DNA of 64,000 nt from Scilla litardierei (GCA_030789695.1 CM061140.1:175422319-175486318); one strand, 5' to 3'; positions 20,488 through 32,611 are shown, counted from the stretch's first letter. The notes: generated by a model from the letters alone, not told the origin. A program made the numbers and translations.

Positions 20488-22604
20488 AGATGCATCTCAC
20501 TCACAATGAGAGCATCAAGACCTTCAGCGATGTTTCCAAGCACCTCGAATTAGAGGAAGAGCGGCTTGCGGCTGCCAAGCCAAGTGCAGAAGTGCACATG
20601 GTTGCTAGTTCCTCACACGGGGGAAAGAAACGGAAAAATCGTTCGAAGTTCACTAATGAACGTAATAAGCAACCTGAGTCTACCAAGAAACCCAAACATA
20701 AGGGTGGGCACAAGAAATGGCACAAGAAGAAAGACTTGAAGAGGATCAAGTGCTTCAAATGCAACAAGCTCGGTCACTATGCTCGTTCGTGTACGAGTGG
20801 AGGCGACGAGGTAACTTGTAAATATACTAGTTACATATGCGTTTCTAGTTCAATATTTCTTGTGGAATTTAATCCATTTTGGATAATTGATTCAGGTGCC
20901 ACCGACCACATAGCAAGGGACAGACGGTCCTTCGTGGAGTATCACCGGATACCCCAAGGAACGAAGTGGATCTATGTAGGAAACAACACACGTGTTGAAG
21001 TGAAAGGCGTTGGGACTTGCAAGCTAGTCTTGGACAACGGCCGCACTCTCCTACTTCATGATGTCCTCTTCGCTCCAGATATTCGAAGGAATATAATTTC
21101 TGTGGTTGTATTAATGGGTCTTGGCTATAGCTGGTTTTTTCATGATTGTAATATGGACTTAAGTTGTAATAATACTCTTATTGGTATTGGGTTTGTATTT
21201 AAAGGATTTATTGTAATGAGTACAATGTATGATTCCTCATGTAATGAAAATTTCCTTGTTGCAAATTCTAAGACTTATGAGTCTGATGTGAATTATTGGC
21301 ACACAAGGCTTGGTCATATTGGACCAACGCGTATGGATAGACTTGCCAAACGTGGCCTTCTATCCAATGTTTCAAAGGTTGAAATGTCGACCTGCGAACA
21401 TTGCCTTGTGGGGAAATCTTGTCGCAAGCCGTTTGGAACCGGCACAAGGGCCGAGGTTCCATTACAGCTTATCCATTCGGACATATGTGGTCCGATGAAT
21501 GTCAAGACAAGACGCGGAAAGTCCTATTTCATCACTTTTATTGATGATTTCACCCGATTCGGACATATCTATTTGATATCCCACAAAAGTGAAGCTTTGG
21601 TTTGCTTTAAAAACTATATGAGTTTAGTGGAGAATCAATTAGATCGCAAGATTAAGGTCTTGCGAACCGATAGGGGCGGTGAATATCAATCAATAAGTTT
21701 TAAGGAACTTTGTGATGAAAAAGGCATAGTACATCAGGTAACTATGCCTTATACTCCTCAACAAAACGGTGTTGCAGAAAGGAGAAATAGGACTTTAATG
21801 GAAATGGTCCGTTCAATGATGGCGCAAGCTAACTTGCCAATCACCTTTTGGGGTGATGCATTATTGACGGCCACTTTCATTTTAAACCGCGTACCCTCGA
21901 AATCAGTTAGCTCCACTCCTTATGAGTTGTGGAACCAAAGGTCTCCTGACTTAAACATTTTGAAACCTTGGGGTTGTGCATCCTACGCACATATTTCCTC
22001 CCATAAGTATGGCAAACTTGGGCCAAGGGGAAGAAAATGTATCTTTATACGATACGCAGAAAACTCCAAAGGTTATGTTTTTATTAGTCAGGAAGACAAT
22101 GGTGGGCTAATTGAGTTTGAGTCGAGGGATGTCACTTTCTTGGAAAACAAGTTTCCAAGACAGGGCGAGATAAGTCAGGACTTATCTCTATTTGAGATTT
22201 ATGATCAAGAAGGATTACCTCATTCGAGTGGGAGAATTCTTAGTGAAAATGAAAATACATTTCAAACTTCACCAATGGATTATACGAATGACGATTATCC
22301 TATTTCATACGGGAATAATGATCCAAGTTGGAGCAATTCTAACGACATTCCAAGTGGGAGTGATATTAGAATTGATCTAAATTCAAGTCAACAAGGACTT
22401 GAAGAATCTCAAATACGACGTAGTAGTCGTACAAGGTTGGCTCCTCTAAGATTTGAGGATGAATTTCCGCAAACCTTTATGACTTTACTACAAGAAGATG
22501 ACGAGCCTGCTACTTTCAAACAGGCCGTATCTTGCCCTGCTAAAGACAAATGGATGGAAGCGATGCAAGAGGAGTTAGAATCCATGAAAGTTAACCAAGT
22601 CTGA
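20484..22604 (+). pseudogene. Inner copia gag end, protease and integrase
   Basis: 706-codon frame. It carries a CCHC knuckle (CFKCNKLGHYARSC, near 20752), protease active site IDSGATDHI (near 20887), the integrase zinc-binding segment with WHTRLGHIG and CEHCLVGKSC (21297-21420), and the integrase core with Asp in IHSDICGP, Asp in LRTDRGGEY and Glu in GVAERRNRT. The order protease-integrase-reverse transcriptase defines Ty1-copia. The frame ends at TGA 22602-22604, but the same frame continues at once into reverse transcriptase, so this is one internal nonsense codon. Confidence 0.9.
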
Positions 22605-24065
22605 GACTTGGTTGACTTACCCAGAGGACGTAGAGCTATTGGGAACAAATGGGGTCTCAAGATCAAGCATAAGGCTGATGGCTCGATTGACAGATATAAA
22701 GCTCGCCTTGTCGCGAAAGGTTTTACGCAACAGGAAGGGATAGACTACGAAGAGACTTTCTCACCTGTTGTTCGTTTTACCTCAATTCGCCTGATTCTGG
22801 CAATGGTAGCTTGCTTAGACCTCGAATTACATCAAATGGATGTAAAGACTGCCTTTCTCAATGGAGAATTGGACGAGGAGATCTATATGGAACAACCAAC
22901 ATGGTTTGTAAAAGAAGGAAACGAACATAAGGTTTGTAAACTTCTTAAATCCATATATGGTCTTAAACAATCCTCAAGGCAATGGTATATACGATTTCAA
23001 GAGGTTGTCTTATCAAATGGATTTTCCATGCTTGATGAAGATAACTGTGTATATATCAAGAGGAATAAGAACAAGTATGTTATTATGTCTCTATATGTAG
23101 ATGACATTTTAATAGCCGGAAATGACAAGGGCTTTGTGATGGATATCAAGGCTTGGCTTTCATCAGTTTTTGAGATGAAAGACATGGGAGAAGCCGCATA
23201 TATCCTTGGAGTTAAGATTTCAAGGAACCGTTCAAAGAAACTTCTTTCTCTTTCACAGGAGACTTATATAAAGAAGGTTCTAGAACGTTTTAATGTGCAG
23301 GACTGCAAGTCCATTGATACTCCAATAAGCAAGTGCGACAATTTATGTCTGAAATCATGTCCAAAGAACCAAAAAGAGAAGGAGATTATGGAAAAAGTTC
23401 CATATTCCAGTGCAGTTGGTAGTCTAATGTACGCTATGATGTGTACAAGACCGGACATCTGTTTTGCCGTTGGAATGGTAAGTCGTTACCAATCCAACCC
23501 AGGGCAAGTACACTGGAAAGCGGTTAAGAGGATAATGCGGTATCTCAAAGGAACTGCAGACTTTGCTTTATGCTATCAAGGAGATGCCTTGAGGCTCGAA
23601 GGCTACACTGATGCTGATTGGGCGGGTGATCTCGATGAGCGACGATCGACCTCAGGATATGTTTTTCTACTCGGATCTGGTGCAATATCCTGGAGTAGCA
23701 AGAAACAATCCTGCATCGCACTTTCAACCATGGAAGCCGAGTTTGTAGCATTTAGCATGGCAGTTCAAGAGGCTGTTTGGCTTAGGAAGTTCTTAGACAG
23801 GCTAATTAATGCAAGTGACTCAGGTGATGTACCTATACACAGCGACAGTCAAGCATCTATAGCCTATGTCAAAGATCCGAAATTCCATTGTAAGACCAAA
23901 CACATAGATATCCGCTACAAATTTGCAAAAGACTATGATAAGACCAAGAAGGTAGACATAATGTACATATCTACGCATGAGATGATAGCGGATCCGCTTA
24001 CGAAGGCGATCCCCAGAGATGTGTTTTACAAACACTTATCATCTCAAGGATTGCGTAAGAGCTGA
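22605..24065 (+). pseudogene. Inner copia reverse transcriptase and RNase H
   Basis: Continues the previous frame after the TGA. Reverse transcriptase motifs: YKARLVAKGFTQQEGIDYEE, MDVKTAFLNGELDEEIYM, IYGLKQSSRQWY and catalytic YVDDILIAGND (about 23095-23127). RNase H reads YTDADWAGDLDERRSTSGY and SKKQSCIALSTMEAEFVA. Stop at 24063-24065, followed by about 1 kb of non-coding sequence to the 3' LTR. The domain itself looks undamaged. Confidence 0.9.
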
Positions 24066-25114
24066 GTTGTACCAATGTAAATTCCCATGTCTGTAAATGA
24101 TCAAAATTAATAAAAGAATAAGTTCTTTTTTCAAACATTGCATATGAATTTCTTAAGAAATGTTTGTGTACATTTTTGAAATCTCAGCTGAATTGTGTGT
24201 ATGTCGGACAGATTAAGGTTGGCTCTCTCACATGAGCAACCGCCTTATCTTATCAGATGGATAAGATAGAGATGAGACTAGTTTAAAGTCAAAATCATTA
24301 GACGAATGATTTAGAGTCATGACCTAAACAAGATAGTCGAATGAAAGATCTGCATCATATGGATGCTTACAAAAGATCTGAGATCTGTATCACAAGGATA
24401 TTTGAAAGAGATCTCATAGGATTTTTTCCTATCTGTCTTATGCAGGATGAGAGTCCGTGAATATTTCACGAGTAGTAAGGGGACTCAAAAAGATAGTCAC
24501 TGTGGTGTCTGATCTTTTCATCCGTACAACATCATTAAGACATACTCTCCCTGGGAAAGGAGTGATGTTGTAATACGTGTTCATACCACGTATGCATTTC
24601 GACCACTGAGTTAGTAGCAATAGTGTTTGCTATTATGTGAGACTCAAAGGCCATATGGGTCTTAACTCTTACCCTCAAGGACTCCAATTGGTTCCTTTAG
24701 ATTTGACGAAATGATCGCTATCTTAGCGTGTTACTTATGGGCTATGATAATTCGGCTCGGCGGGGCACGTTAGAAAAGCGAGTCTAGTCAAGATCAAAAG
24801 GTTCGCAAGAAGAGGAAGATTGATTTCATATTCGCATTTGGACTTTAATGATTCAAAGCTAGCCAGCCAATTGTAATCCAGATGGGATTCAATTGTTGAA
24901 TATAAAGTATAAGAAATGTGAAGAAATAATCTAGTGTAAAGCATGTGTTGAACTACTCAACTTTGCACCTTCGAGGTCGTTGTGTATCTCTAACAAGTGC
25001 ACAACAACAGACTCTACGCGCATGACGGTCGCACGGTCTATTTCTCGGTATGATAGATGAAAGAACTAAGAGAAAGATGTTCTCTTACAATCCCCTCAAG
25101 TGTGAGTGGGAGAT
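24066..25114 (+). other. Non-coding 3' region of the inner copia
   Basis: No frame of note. It ends in the purine-rich AGTGTGAGTGGGAGA (25100-25114), the polypurine tract that primes plus-strand synthesis, exactly before the LTR. Confidence 0.7.
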
Positions 25115-25722
25115 GTTGGATATGGAAGACGTTTGTACACCCTTGTAGGGGATGTACGAGGGAATACGGACCTCGAACGTCGCGTACACGAAGTCGTGTG
25201 CAAAGGGAATCTGTTCCCTTGCGGAGAGGATCTCTGGATGAGTGGGAAAGTCGCATTATATATGCATAAGTGCATGCGACATATGGCTAATAAATGGGGA
25301 ATATCTTAAGCTTATGTTGTACCATGCATATGGTACAACTTAAGCTTATAATGTGTCATGTATCATGGTACACCTTAATTAAGTTGTTCCAAAGGAACAA
25401 CTTACCCTAAAATAACTACCTTGGGGGCTATAAATAAGACCCAAGGGTAAGCCATTTCTTACACCTTTTTTTGCATGAAATTCATGCATGCAACTTCATT
25501 CTAGCGAAGCTCTGCAGAAATCCTTTCTCTTCCTCTATCCAAGTTCTTAATCTAAAGTAGAGATTTAGATTGTGGATTTAGTAGCCTTACTCCGTTCGTG
25601 AGAAGACTCGATCCGTCGTGGCGAATCCGAAGGCGAAGTTCGTAGACTACCGTGCCGCATACGCAAGCGTAAGTCTAAACTTCATATTATCGATCCTAAC
25701 TCTGTTTTGGCAGGATCCTACA
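25115..25722 (+). repeat. 3' LTR of the inner copia element
   Basis: 608 bp, near-identical to 9780-10386, followed by the CTCTC target duplication at 25723-25727. Confidence 0.92.
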
Positions 25723-25727
25723 CTCTC

Positions 25728-28700
25728 ATCCATTGAGGATATCCACTTCTGCTACTGGTAGATTGCATCTATTATAGTTGGTATGTCAATCCTAGCTGGA
25801 TTTTTAGTAGCAGGGATGTGCGAATTTGACAATATTTATATTGTCAGTAGCTATGTCTGATAACTGTTTAATAGTTTCATAAGTGTGGATCTTCAGGATC
25901 TCATCACTATTCATGATAATCAGATCATATGTATTTATGTTTTAAATGGTCTATAGTGGTGATATGGGAATGTAAACTCATCATGACTCCATCGATAAGA
26001 TGTGCACTAAACGCTTCCCCCGTTAGGGGTTCTCGGAAACTGTTTATATGAGGTGATCAGGCTCATATAAATAGTTTCTAAGGAGGCGTTCTGATGGTTT
26101 GCATGTTCCCACATGGTCACCTACAACTGGATTCCTAGTGGATAAGTAATCCGTTTAAATCATTTTAATGATTTACATATAACCCATTTCTGGGTGTGAA
26201 CACAAAGCGTCAGGGTGTTCGATTTTCTTCCAGTTGTTAAATTGATTTCCCATTGTTATCCCAAAAATCCGCAATAAGCTCGACTTCAATGAAGTTGAGC
26301 ATAGCACTAGGGATATGAACCCGTCAAGGCTCCATCTATAAGATGTGCTCTAATGCCTCCCCCGTTTGGGGATCTCAGAACATATTCATCTAGGAGGGTT
26401 AGTCCCGATGAATAAGTTCCACTGCGGCATTTTTGAGGGTGGTATGAGGGTAAGTAAAAGCCCAACCAATATCCCAGTAAGCTAGTATGTCCGTTGTGAT
26501 TAATAATAATCTGGACTGCGGTTGGATAACAAGGTTTTGATTATGACCATTTAAAGAGGATATATAGATGAGTACACTAAGGTACATCATCAGCCATATG
26601 TAGGGAGTGTGTGAGTCCACTTTTATCCCTCAAATACTCTCAAGAGGCCTAAAGGTCTCATTCGTCTAATGATAGTATATCATCTTAAATTCATTTGAGG
26701 AAGTGAGGAGAGTTAATGTCCGCGTGAATGGAGATGATCTCGTAATCATTTTTCCCTTTTGAATGGGATAATGAGAGTTTCACCCTTTTTGAAGAATCTT
26801 CGGGTTCGTCTGGTTAATGATGTCTTGCATCATCAATACAGGGTGACATCGATCCAAAGTTGGTCGATTCTGGACACTTTTGGTGTTCCAAATTAATTCC
26901 TCTGTTCGAATTTATGTGGGACTTTTGAACGTCCATTAAAATGCTCAAGTTAATTTTGTCCGGGAATAGGTGAACTCTGTTCAAACTGTGAAGGATTACA
27001 TCTTCACAATGACTATTATGCGGATCATAGTTGGATAAAGCTTCAGGCTTTATTGGTTTCTTAAGTCATTAGGGATTTCATTTTGACGAATATCCTTTGA
27101 AACTTTATAAGTTTCAGAGAGTACATGGCATCCTTATTTTAGGAGTATTCAGGATGATAAATCATTTACAGTAAAATAAAATGCGTAAAAGGCACATATA
27201 TACTGCAAGAGAATACAACTAATAATTATGTTAGAGAAACAAGTTTCATAGTATGATGTGGGTTCTATAAGTCCACAATTGTGCTCATTTTAGACTCATA
27301 TTATGACAACAGGTCAAATTTATTTTCAAAATTTATTTGTCCTCGGGGAGTAGCGAAATATACATACAGTCAATTTGACTTTCGTCGTTTAGACTAGATA
27401 TGTATATATTTTTATATGGCATACTTTAATGCCCATTAATTTTGCAAAAAAGCATTATGGGTCTTATCAGAACTTCTGGTCTGATATTGGGTTGCCATTG
27501 CATACTCCATATCGAGGTACATCATATCTTCCCTTTCTCATTTTTATTCAAGATTTCCCCTGTTGTCAGTCTTCCTTATTGTCGTTTATAAGGAAGAATG
27601 ATTATTGGTCTTACAAAGTAGACATATACAAGGGAAATGAGTTAGTTTCTATATTTCCACTTTCTAGTTTATGATAGACTTATAAAGGTCTATTTGAAAA
27701 CTCAAGTATGGTCTTCAGGCCATTTTTATTGAGTCATTCAAGTATTGTGTGGATATAGGATCATACTCTAGGGGAAACAATTACGTGGGTACGAATTTTA
27801 TAATTTCTCACTTATCTATTAAGCCACGACTTCGGGCGTACGCTTAAAAAATAAGGTTAGATTCAAGAATCATACCTTGTAAAGTGAGATTACTCAAAGG
27901 AGTTTGGCGGTGTTATGACAACTGCTGGTGTCAATATCGGTTTGTACAGACCGTGGATCTGAGAGATCTATTTACCGCGAAATGCGTATTTCTAAAAGAA
28001 ATCGCATAAATGTTTTTCGTATAAGCCATCGTACTTGTTAATATTTATTATTGTGAAAGGGTGTTGACTTTTGATTTGATTTTGAACTTCAGGTTCATTT
28101 TGGTTTTGAACTCCAGGTTCATTTTGTCAACTAGGATATGATGTTAAAATTTATTGAAATCGTTATTGGTTTGTTGTCATAAAATATTGTCATGTCATGA
28201 GCACATCATACATATGATATAAATCCAGTAAACTAAAAAGTTGTGCTCAATTAACCAGAATGGAAACAATTATAATGTATACACATGCTATTTATATTCT
28301 GCAGGTATATAAATAATTTTATCTCAGGCATATATTTATGCTACAGGCATTAAAAATACATCAAAAAGATTTTAGCATGCTAAATAAAATGTTTATTACA
28401 GAACATTAAATATGCGACGGGCATATAATTTTCTACGCATGCATTTATAGTGTTTAAGCGGAAATTCATGCTAGAGGTAACAAAAATATACATCACATCG
28501 TAGAAAAATGCGGCAGGCATTTAATATCATAGCAGGCGATCAACACAGACAATTGATCATCACAGGCATTTTATAATGGAAATGAAAATTTTTCGTCTAA
28601 TAATTATTGGACCACTAGGCAACGTCATACACCGTTAGGTTAGTTAACTAACGGCAGAGCGGTCGCAGGATCTTCCTAATTATTAAACGTAAATAATCAG

Positions 28701-28849
28701 ATAATCCGAATAAAATGCGATGAATAAAAATTGTGTAATTTAACAGATTTTGACGAAAAAGAAATCGTAATTTAAATCTGAAAAGTTTTGAAAATTGAAG
28801 AAATTTTCGGTGTGAAACCCTAGTTAGGGTTTTTTTGGTCGCGCGGATT
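25728..28849 (-). pseudogene. Decayed gag/pol interior of the outer copia
   Basis: AT-rich sequence of the minus-strand outer copia. Near 25760-25800 the minus strand reads PARIDIPT, a motif found between integrase and reverse transcriptase in copia elements. No minus-strand frame exceeds about 75 residues, so gag, protease and integrase are degraded past easy recognition. Short plus-strand frames (for example 27429-27674) show no motif. Confidence 0.5.
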
Positions 28850-29165
28850 GCCGCTTCAAGCGGCTAGGGTTTCCGGGCATGAGCGCGCACCGGGGGACCC
28901 GATACGAGCGGCTGCCGGGGGGTTGGGGCCCGCCACTGCGGGCGGCGGGGCCCGCCGCTTCCGACGGCGTGGGTGGGCCCGCCGCTGGTGGCGGCGTGTT
29001 GGCCCGCCGCCGCTGGCGGCGGGGCCGCCCGCCGTCCAGCGGCGGGGGGGGGGGGGGGGTTGCCGCCGCTTCGGGCGGCGGGCGAGGGTTTTGCCACCGC
29101 TTCGGGCGGCGGGCGAGGGTTTTGGCGCGAGATCTGGGGGGGATTCACGTTCCGGCGAGAAAATC
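28850..29165. repeat. GC-rich repeat island in the outer copia leader
   Basis: Repeats of GCCCGCCGC and two tandem copies of a unit holding CTTCGGGCGGCGGGCGAGGG (about 29065-29125), with a poly-G run near 29043-29060. A further GTCCGTCCGTCGC tandem lies at 29425-29465. On the minus strand this is the leader between primer site and gag. All frames here are open by composition, not by coding. Confidence 0.75.
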
Positions 29166-29489
29166 CCCTAGGGTTTCATGGTTTTTGGGGATAAAAATCT
29201 AATTTTTAGTGGAAAAAATCTATTTTTAATCTCCAAAAAAACGTTTTTATTGTAAAAAGTTGATTTTTCATCAATAAAAACCTTGATTTTCATTAAACAA
29301 TCGATCCAAGAATTTTGGATCTAGACATATGCGCATATGAAATTTTAGATCTAGGGTTTTAGGGTTACCTCTAGATCCTACCCGCCGGATCTAGCGACGT
29401 TCGGTGAAGGAAGCCCGTTCGCGTCGCGTCCGTCCGTCGCGTCCGTCCGTCGCGTCCGTCCGTCGGCAGTGGTTCGGCTTAGCTTTGAG

Positions 29490-29502
29490 CGTGCTGATAA
29501 CG
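29490..29502 (-). other. Primer binding site of the outer copia
   Basis: On the minus strand CGTTATCAGCACGC directly follows the LTR end. This TTATCAGCACG form is the usual primer site of short-LTR copia elements in plants (family knowledge). Confidence 0.7.
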
Positions 29503-29615
29503 TGTTGTAAACCATGGCGGCTACGGAACCCCGTAGCCCTGTATTTATAGTAATAGGGTTACATAATGGGTGGATACCCACTAACGGGTTGGGCCTCCAA
29601 AGCCCGTTTATAACA
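29503..29615 (-). repeat. 5' LTR of the outer copia element
   Basis: 113 bp, identical at every position to 7729-7841, followed by target duplication ATTTC at 29616-29620. Confidence 0.88.
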
Positions 29616-30381
29616 ATTTCATATAATTTTAATCCATGTATTCTCGTTCTCTCTCTTATCAAAACATAACTGTTTATGTTTTAAAAAATCCGATCTTAAT
29701 ATTTCTTTCTTTCTGTTTTCTTCCTTCCATAAAAAATGAAGACATGATCCAAATACGATCTCGAGATGGAAGCTGATCTCTCTTTCAGATCGAAATATTG
29801 CTTGTTTCTAGAGTAATATATGATGTACTCATATTTGTTACAAAAAATTTTAACTTATTTTTTGATCAAATCAGTAATTCTTTCTTGAAATGTGATTTGA
29901 TTTCTTATTTCTTCAATCCTTTGACTCTAAATTTTGTTTGTTCCGTTCTTCCTTCTCCATCTGATGGCGTGAGATTAAGTCGTTAAGGAAAAGAGCTGAG
30001 GAAGTGGTAAAACATGAAGTGTAAAAATATAATAGCATAAATTTTCTTCCATAAAGAAATCACTTGTGTATCTTTTTGATATTAATCTTTAGCACCTAGC
30101 CCAAAGAAAATTTATAAAATTGATGAAGATTATTATTATAACTACAAGCTACTTGTATGTCTTTACTTTTATTTATAGAATTGCAATTGAAATATATAAA
30201 GGGTCGGCCCGAAAGCTTGTAGGGTATGGTTAGGGCAGCCATTTAATTGGCCTAAGACTGGGGCCGAGGCCGGATTTCAGGCCAGAAGTATATTGGGGCC
30301 GGAGCCAGGGCCAGGGCCAGACCCTAGCTGCGGCCCGATTCGGCCTAGTCCATTTTCATCCGTACTTGCATATCGCGTAGC

Positions 30382-30519
30382 ATTTTGGGATAAAAATATG
30401 TTTTTCTTTAATTTTAAAAAATATGTTTCACACGTGTTTTATTATGTCAGATTTTGGGATAAAAATATGTTTTTCTTTAATTTTAAAAAATATGTTTCAC
30501 ATGTGTTTTATTATGTCAT
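30382..30519. repeat. 69-bp tandem duplication
   Basis: Two copies of ATTTTGGGATAAAAATATG... starting at 30382 and 30451, nearly identical (CACACGTG versus CACATGTG). It lies just outside the hAT-like element's right target duplication. Confidence 0.9.
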
Positions 30520-31427
30520 TACGTAGTTTTTTTACAAACAGCATGTAAGTTTTTGAATTGTGGTATACCACAGTTTTTTTCCTTCCTCGCTCTATTTGCA
30601 GAATCCATCTATATTTTTGTTCTCTCTTCTCAATCATCTCATCAACTCCACCTGTTAATCCACTAATCTTGATCAATTCTTCCTCTTTGGACTGCATCTT
30701 TTAGGTAGTCTTTTGGGAAAAAGAAATGTTCAAAGTAATTTTTTGTTATTTTCAAAGTTCAGAATAGTACTTTACGAATATAAATGTAGCTTTTTTGAAG
30801 ATTAACTTATAAATATGTTAGTAAACTAGATATGTGTTATTAGTGCGGGAAATTTCTTGCAATTGCAGTATAAAAGATCACATTCCTTATTTTTAGAAAC
30901 TTTGTATATGGTTGATGTATACATTCTAAACCCCTAAAATACTATGGTACTTGATCACTGCTACATTTGTTACAAGAAGATATATTATTTTAAAATCGTT
31001 AAATTCGTAATACTCGGATCGAGTGTTAAAAGCATTGAATTCAATTGATTTTTTGTTTGACAACGACCGACCATTTACTCCGCCATTACTAACCGACACA
31101 CTATTAACCTACCCCTTAATATTCGGGAGCTCAATAGATGGATGAGCTGTCGCTTTGACTAGGCAAGCAGTTGGCCTCTTATGTAGGCATCTAGACTTTA
31201 GGGCTAAGGCAATACATTCCTTTTGAATTTCTTTATTCGGATGAAATATCTTTCTCCGTCACGTGGACCAGCCCAATATAGTAGCACTACTAAATTTAGG
31301 AAAGCATATACATCTATAGGTAAATTAAACCATGTGTCTCTCATGTTCCCCATAATTATCATCTTCTGTGGTCCCCAACACATATGGCCACTCACTTGCA
31401 TTCTTGAGTATGTGATTTGGGTCTATG
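30520..31427. other. Unassigned intergenic DNA
   Basis: No gene recognised. The stretch 30727-30815 resembles the right arm of the inverted-repeat element at 49733-50097 (shared TTTTTTGTTATTTTCAAAGT) and may be a fragment of the same family. Confidence 0.4.
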
Positions 31428-31921
31428 CAGGGGTGAGGAAAAAATTCCGAAAATCCGAACCGGTCGAAAAACCCAACCGAACCAATTGAATTCGATCGGT
31501 TTGGTTCGGTTTTGATTGGTAGAATATCAGTTTCGGTTCGATTGCTTGTCTGTCTCAGTCAACCGAACTGAACAGACCAAACTTACCGAACATAAGAGTT
31601 GGGAGGGAGTCGTCGACTATTGCATAAGCTATAGTCGACTACTACCTCACATGCTCCAGAAACAGAACGTACATTTTTATTAAATATTCAACTACTCCTT
31701 CACAGACAGCTGAATCAGCTCTCTATAATAGTCTAGTAATAGTCGACTACTATTTGCCAACCGCACCGAAACCGAACGGAACCGTTCTGTTCGGCTCGGT
31801 TCCGGTCCAGCAACCCCTCTCGGTTCAGTTCGGTTCGGTAGGTTTACATGCCAAATCAGTTCAGCTTTGGTTTTGAAAATTTTGCCAAAAACCGAACCGA
31901 ACTGACCTATGCTCACCTCTA
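31428..31921. mobile_element. hAT-type MITE
   Basis: Left end CAGGGGTGAGG and right end GCTCACCTCTA are inverted termini of the C/TAGGGGTG hAT class. The flanks GGTCTATG (31420-31427) and GGTCTTTG (31922-31929) are an 8-bp duplication with one mismatch. Both subterminal regions are packed with CCGAACCG / CGGTTCGG half-sites. No transposase inside. Two TAGTCGACTA palindromes lie in the middle. Confidence 0.7.
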
Positions 31922-31935
31922 GGTCTTTGGGTTCA

Positions 31936-32024
31936 AATGCCAAATCAGTTCAGCCTAGGTTTTGAAAATTTTGCCAGGAACCAAACTGAACCGACCGATG
32001 CTCACTCTAGGTCTTTGGGTTCGT
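31936..32024. repeat. Tandem copy of the MITE right end
   Basis: Repeats 31849-31929 in diverged form: the last ~75 bp of the MITE, its terminal CTCACTCTA and the GGTCTTTGGGTTC flank. This shows duplication of element end plus host flank after insertion. Confidence 0.75.
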
Positions 32025-32029
32025 GGTGA

Positions 32030-32388
32030 TTGGTCGAATAATTTAAAAAATACAAAAAATATATCATAATTTTTGCCCGTTTATTAATTTATGGTACATA
32101 ATCGCATTTACTTTAGCCGGATATGTATTTGCTTGGCACTGCGTACCGCCCTTCATTCGTTCGTGTCTTCATAAAGATTAATGGATGCAAATCTCTGAAT
32201 TATAGTCGATTACAGAAGAATTGTAACATCACAGCAACCCACAAACAAATGGTTCATATAACTGCCCGTCAGCCTGCCAAGGGGCATCACTGTCAATTCA
32301 ACCAGTAACTAATTTCTATTAAATATTCTAATGACGATGAACAAGCTGTAGAATCAAAGTCATTGTCCTCCCCCACTCTCTCTCTTCC
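32030..32388 (+). promoter_or_regulatory. Upstream region of the NIP gene
   Basis: AT-rich, no frame of interest. It leads into a CT-rich stretch and the TATA box. No recognised transcription-factor array. Confidence 0.35.
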
Positions 32389-32396
32389 CTATATAG
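32389..32396 (+). promoter_or_regulatory. TATA box of the NIP gene
   Basis: CTATATAG in CTTCCCTATATAGTCTC, followed by a CT-rich initiator region (CTCTCTCTCTC, about 32430-32445). A start near 32425 would give a 5' leader of about 440 nt, consistent with the long leader of NIP5;1 genes. Confidence 0.55.
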
Positions 32397-32611
32397 TCTC
32401 ACATCATCTCTCCTCCCAATCTCGCATCTCCTCTCTCTCTCACAGGCCATTCTTGTTTCAACCCCCTTCTGAGCATTGTATTTAGTGATTTATATATACG
32501 TTAATCTCAAAGAATTCTTCTTTTTTGTACTAGCACTCTTCAGTTGTTTTGAAGCTGGATTCTTTCTTCATCGTTGTTCCTTAGAAAAAACTTTATAAAA
32601 GCCTCCAAATC

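Larger units (their letters stand above)
9780..25722 (+). mobile_element. Ty1-copia element with 607-bp LTRs, third layer
   Basis: LTRs at 9780-10386 and 25115-25722 begin TGTTGGATATGG and end GGATCCTACA. A perfect CTCTC target duplication lies at 9775-9779 and 25723-25727. Primer site TGGTATCATAGCC is at 10388 and a purine tract lies before 25115. About 8 kb belongs to this element; the rest is the gypsy insertion at 11851-19829. Domain order after the gypsy is gag, protease, integrase, reverse transcriptase, RNase H, the copia order. The LTRs differ by roughly six substitutions and two small indels, so the insertion is young, but gag is frameshifted and pol has one internal stop. Confidence 0.93.
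7729..29615 (-). mobile_element. Copia element with 113-bp LTRs, second layer
   Basis: On the minus strand the LTR begins TGTTATAAACGGGC and ends GGTTTACAACA. The LTR copies at 7729-7841 and 29503-29615 are identical and are flanked by ATTTC (7724-7728 and 29616-29620). The minus orientation is set by a primer site next to the right LTR and a purine tract next to the left LTR. Its own sequence is about 5.9 kb (7842-9779 and 25728-29502), split by the inner copia. Short LTRs and the TTATCAGCACG primer site suggest the Ale/Retrofit lineage (inference). Pol is present only as a ghost full of stops. Confidence 0.85.
7464..30364. mobile_element. Non-autonomous hAT-like element, outermost layer of the nest
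   Basis: Left end TGGTGATGAAAATGG and right end CCATTTTCATCCGTA are imperfect inverted termini. They are flanked by a perfect 8-bp duplication CTTGCATA (7456-7463 and 30365-30372), the hAT signature length. Only about 1 kb belongs to this element (7464-7728 and 29621-30364); everything between is a nested copia insertion. Both subterminal regions are rich in GGGCCGGGGCC-type repeats (7470-7640 and 30200-30350). No transposase frame is present. Confidence 0.65.

Noticed and set aside
28848..29202. Overlapping Arg/Gly/Pro-rich frames
   Set aside because: GC-rich leader repeats of the outer copia, open in several frames by composition.
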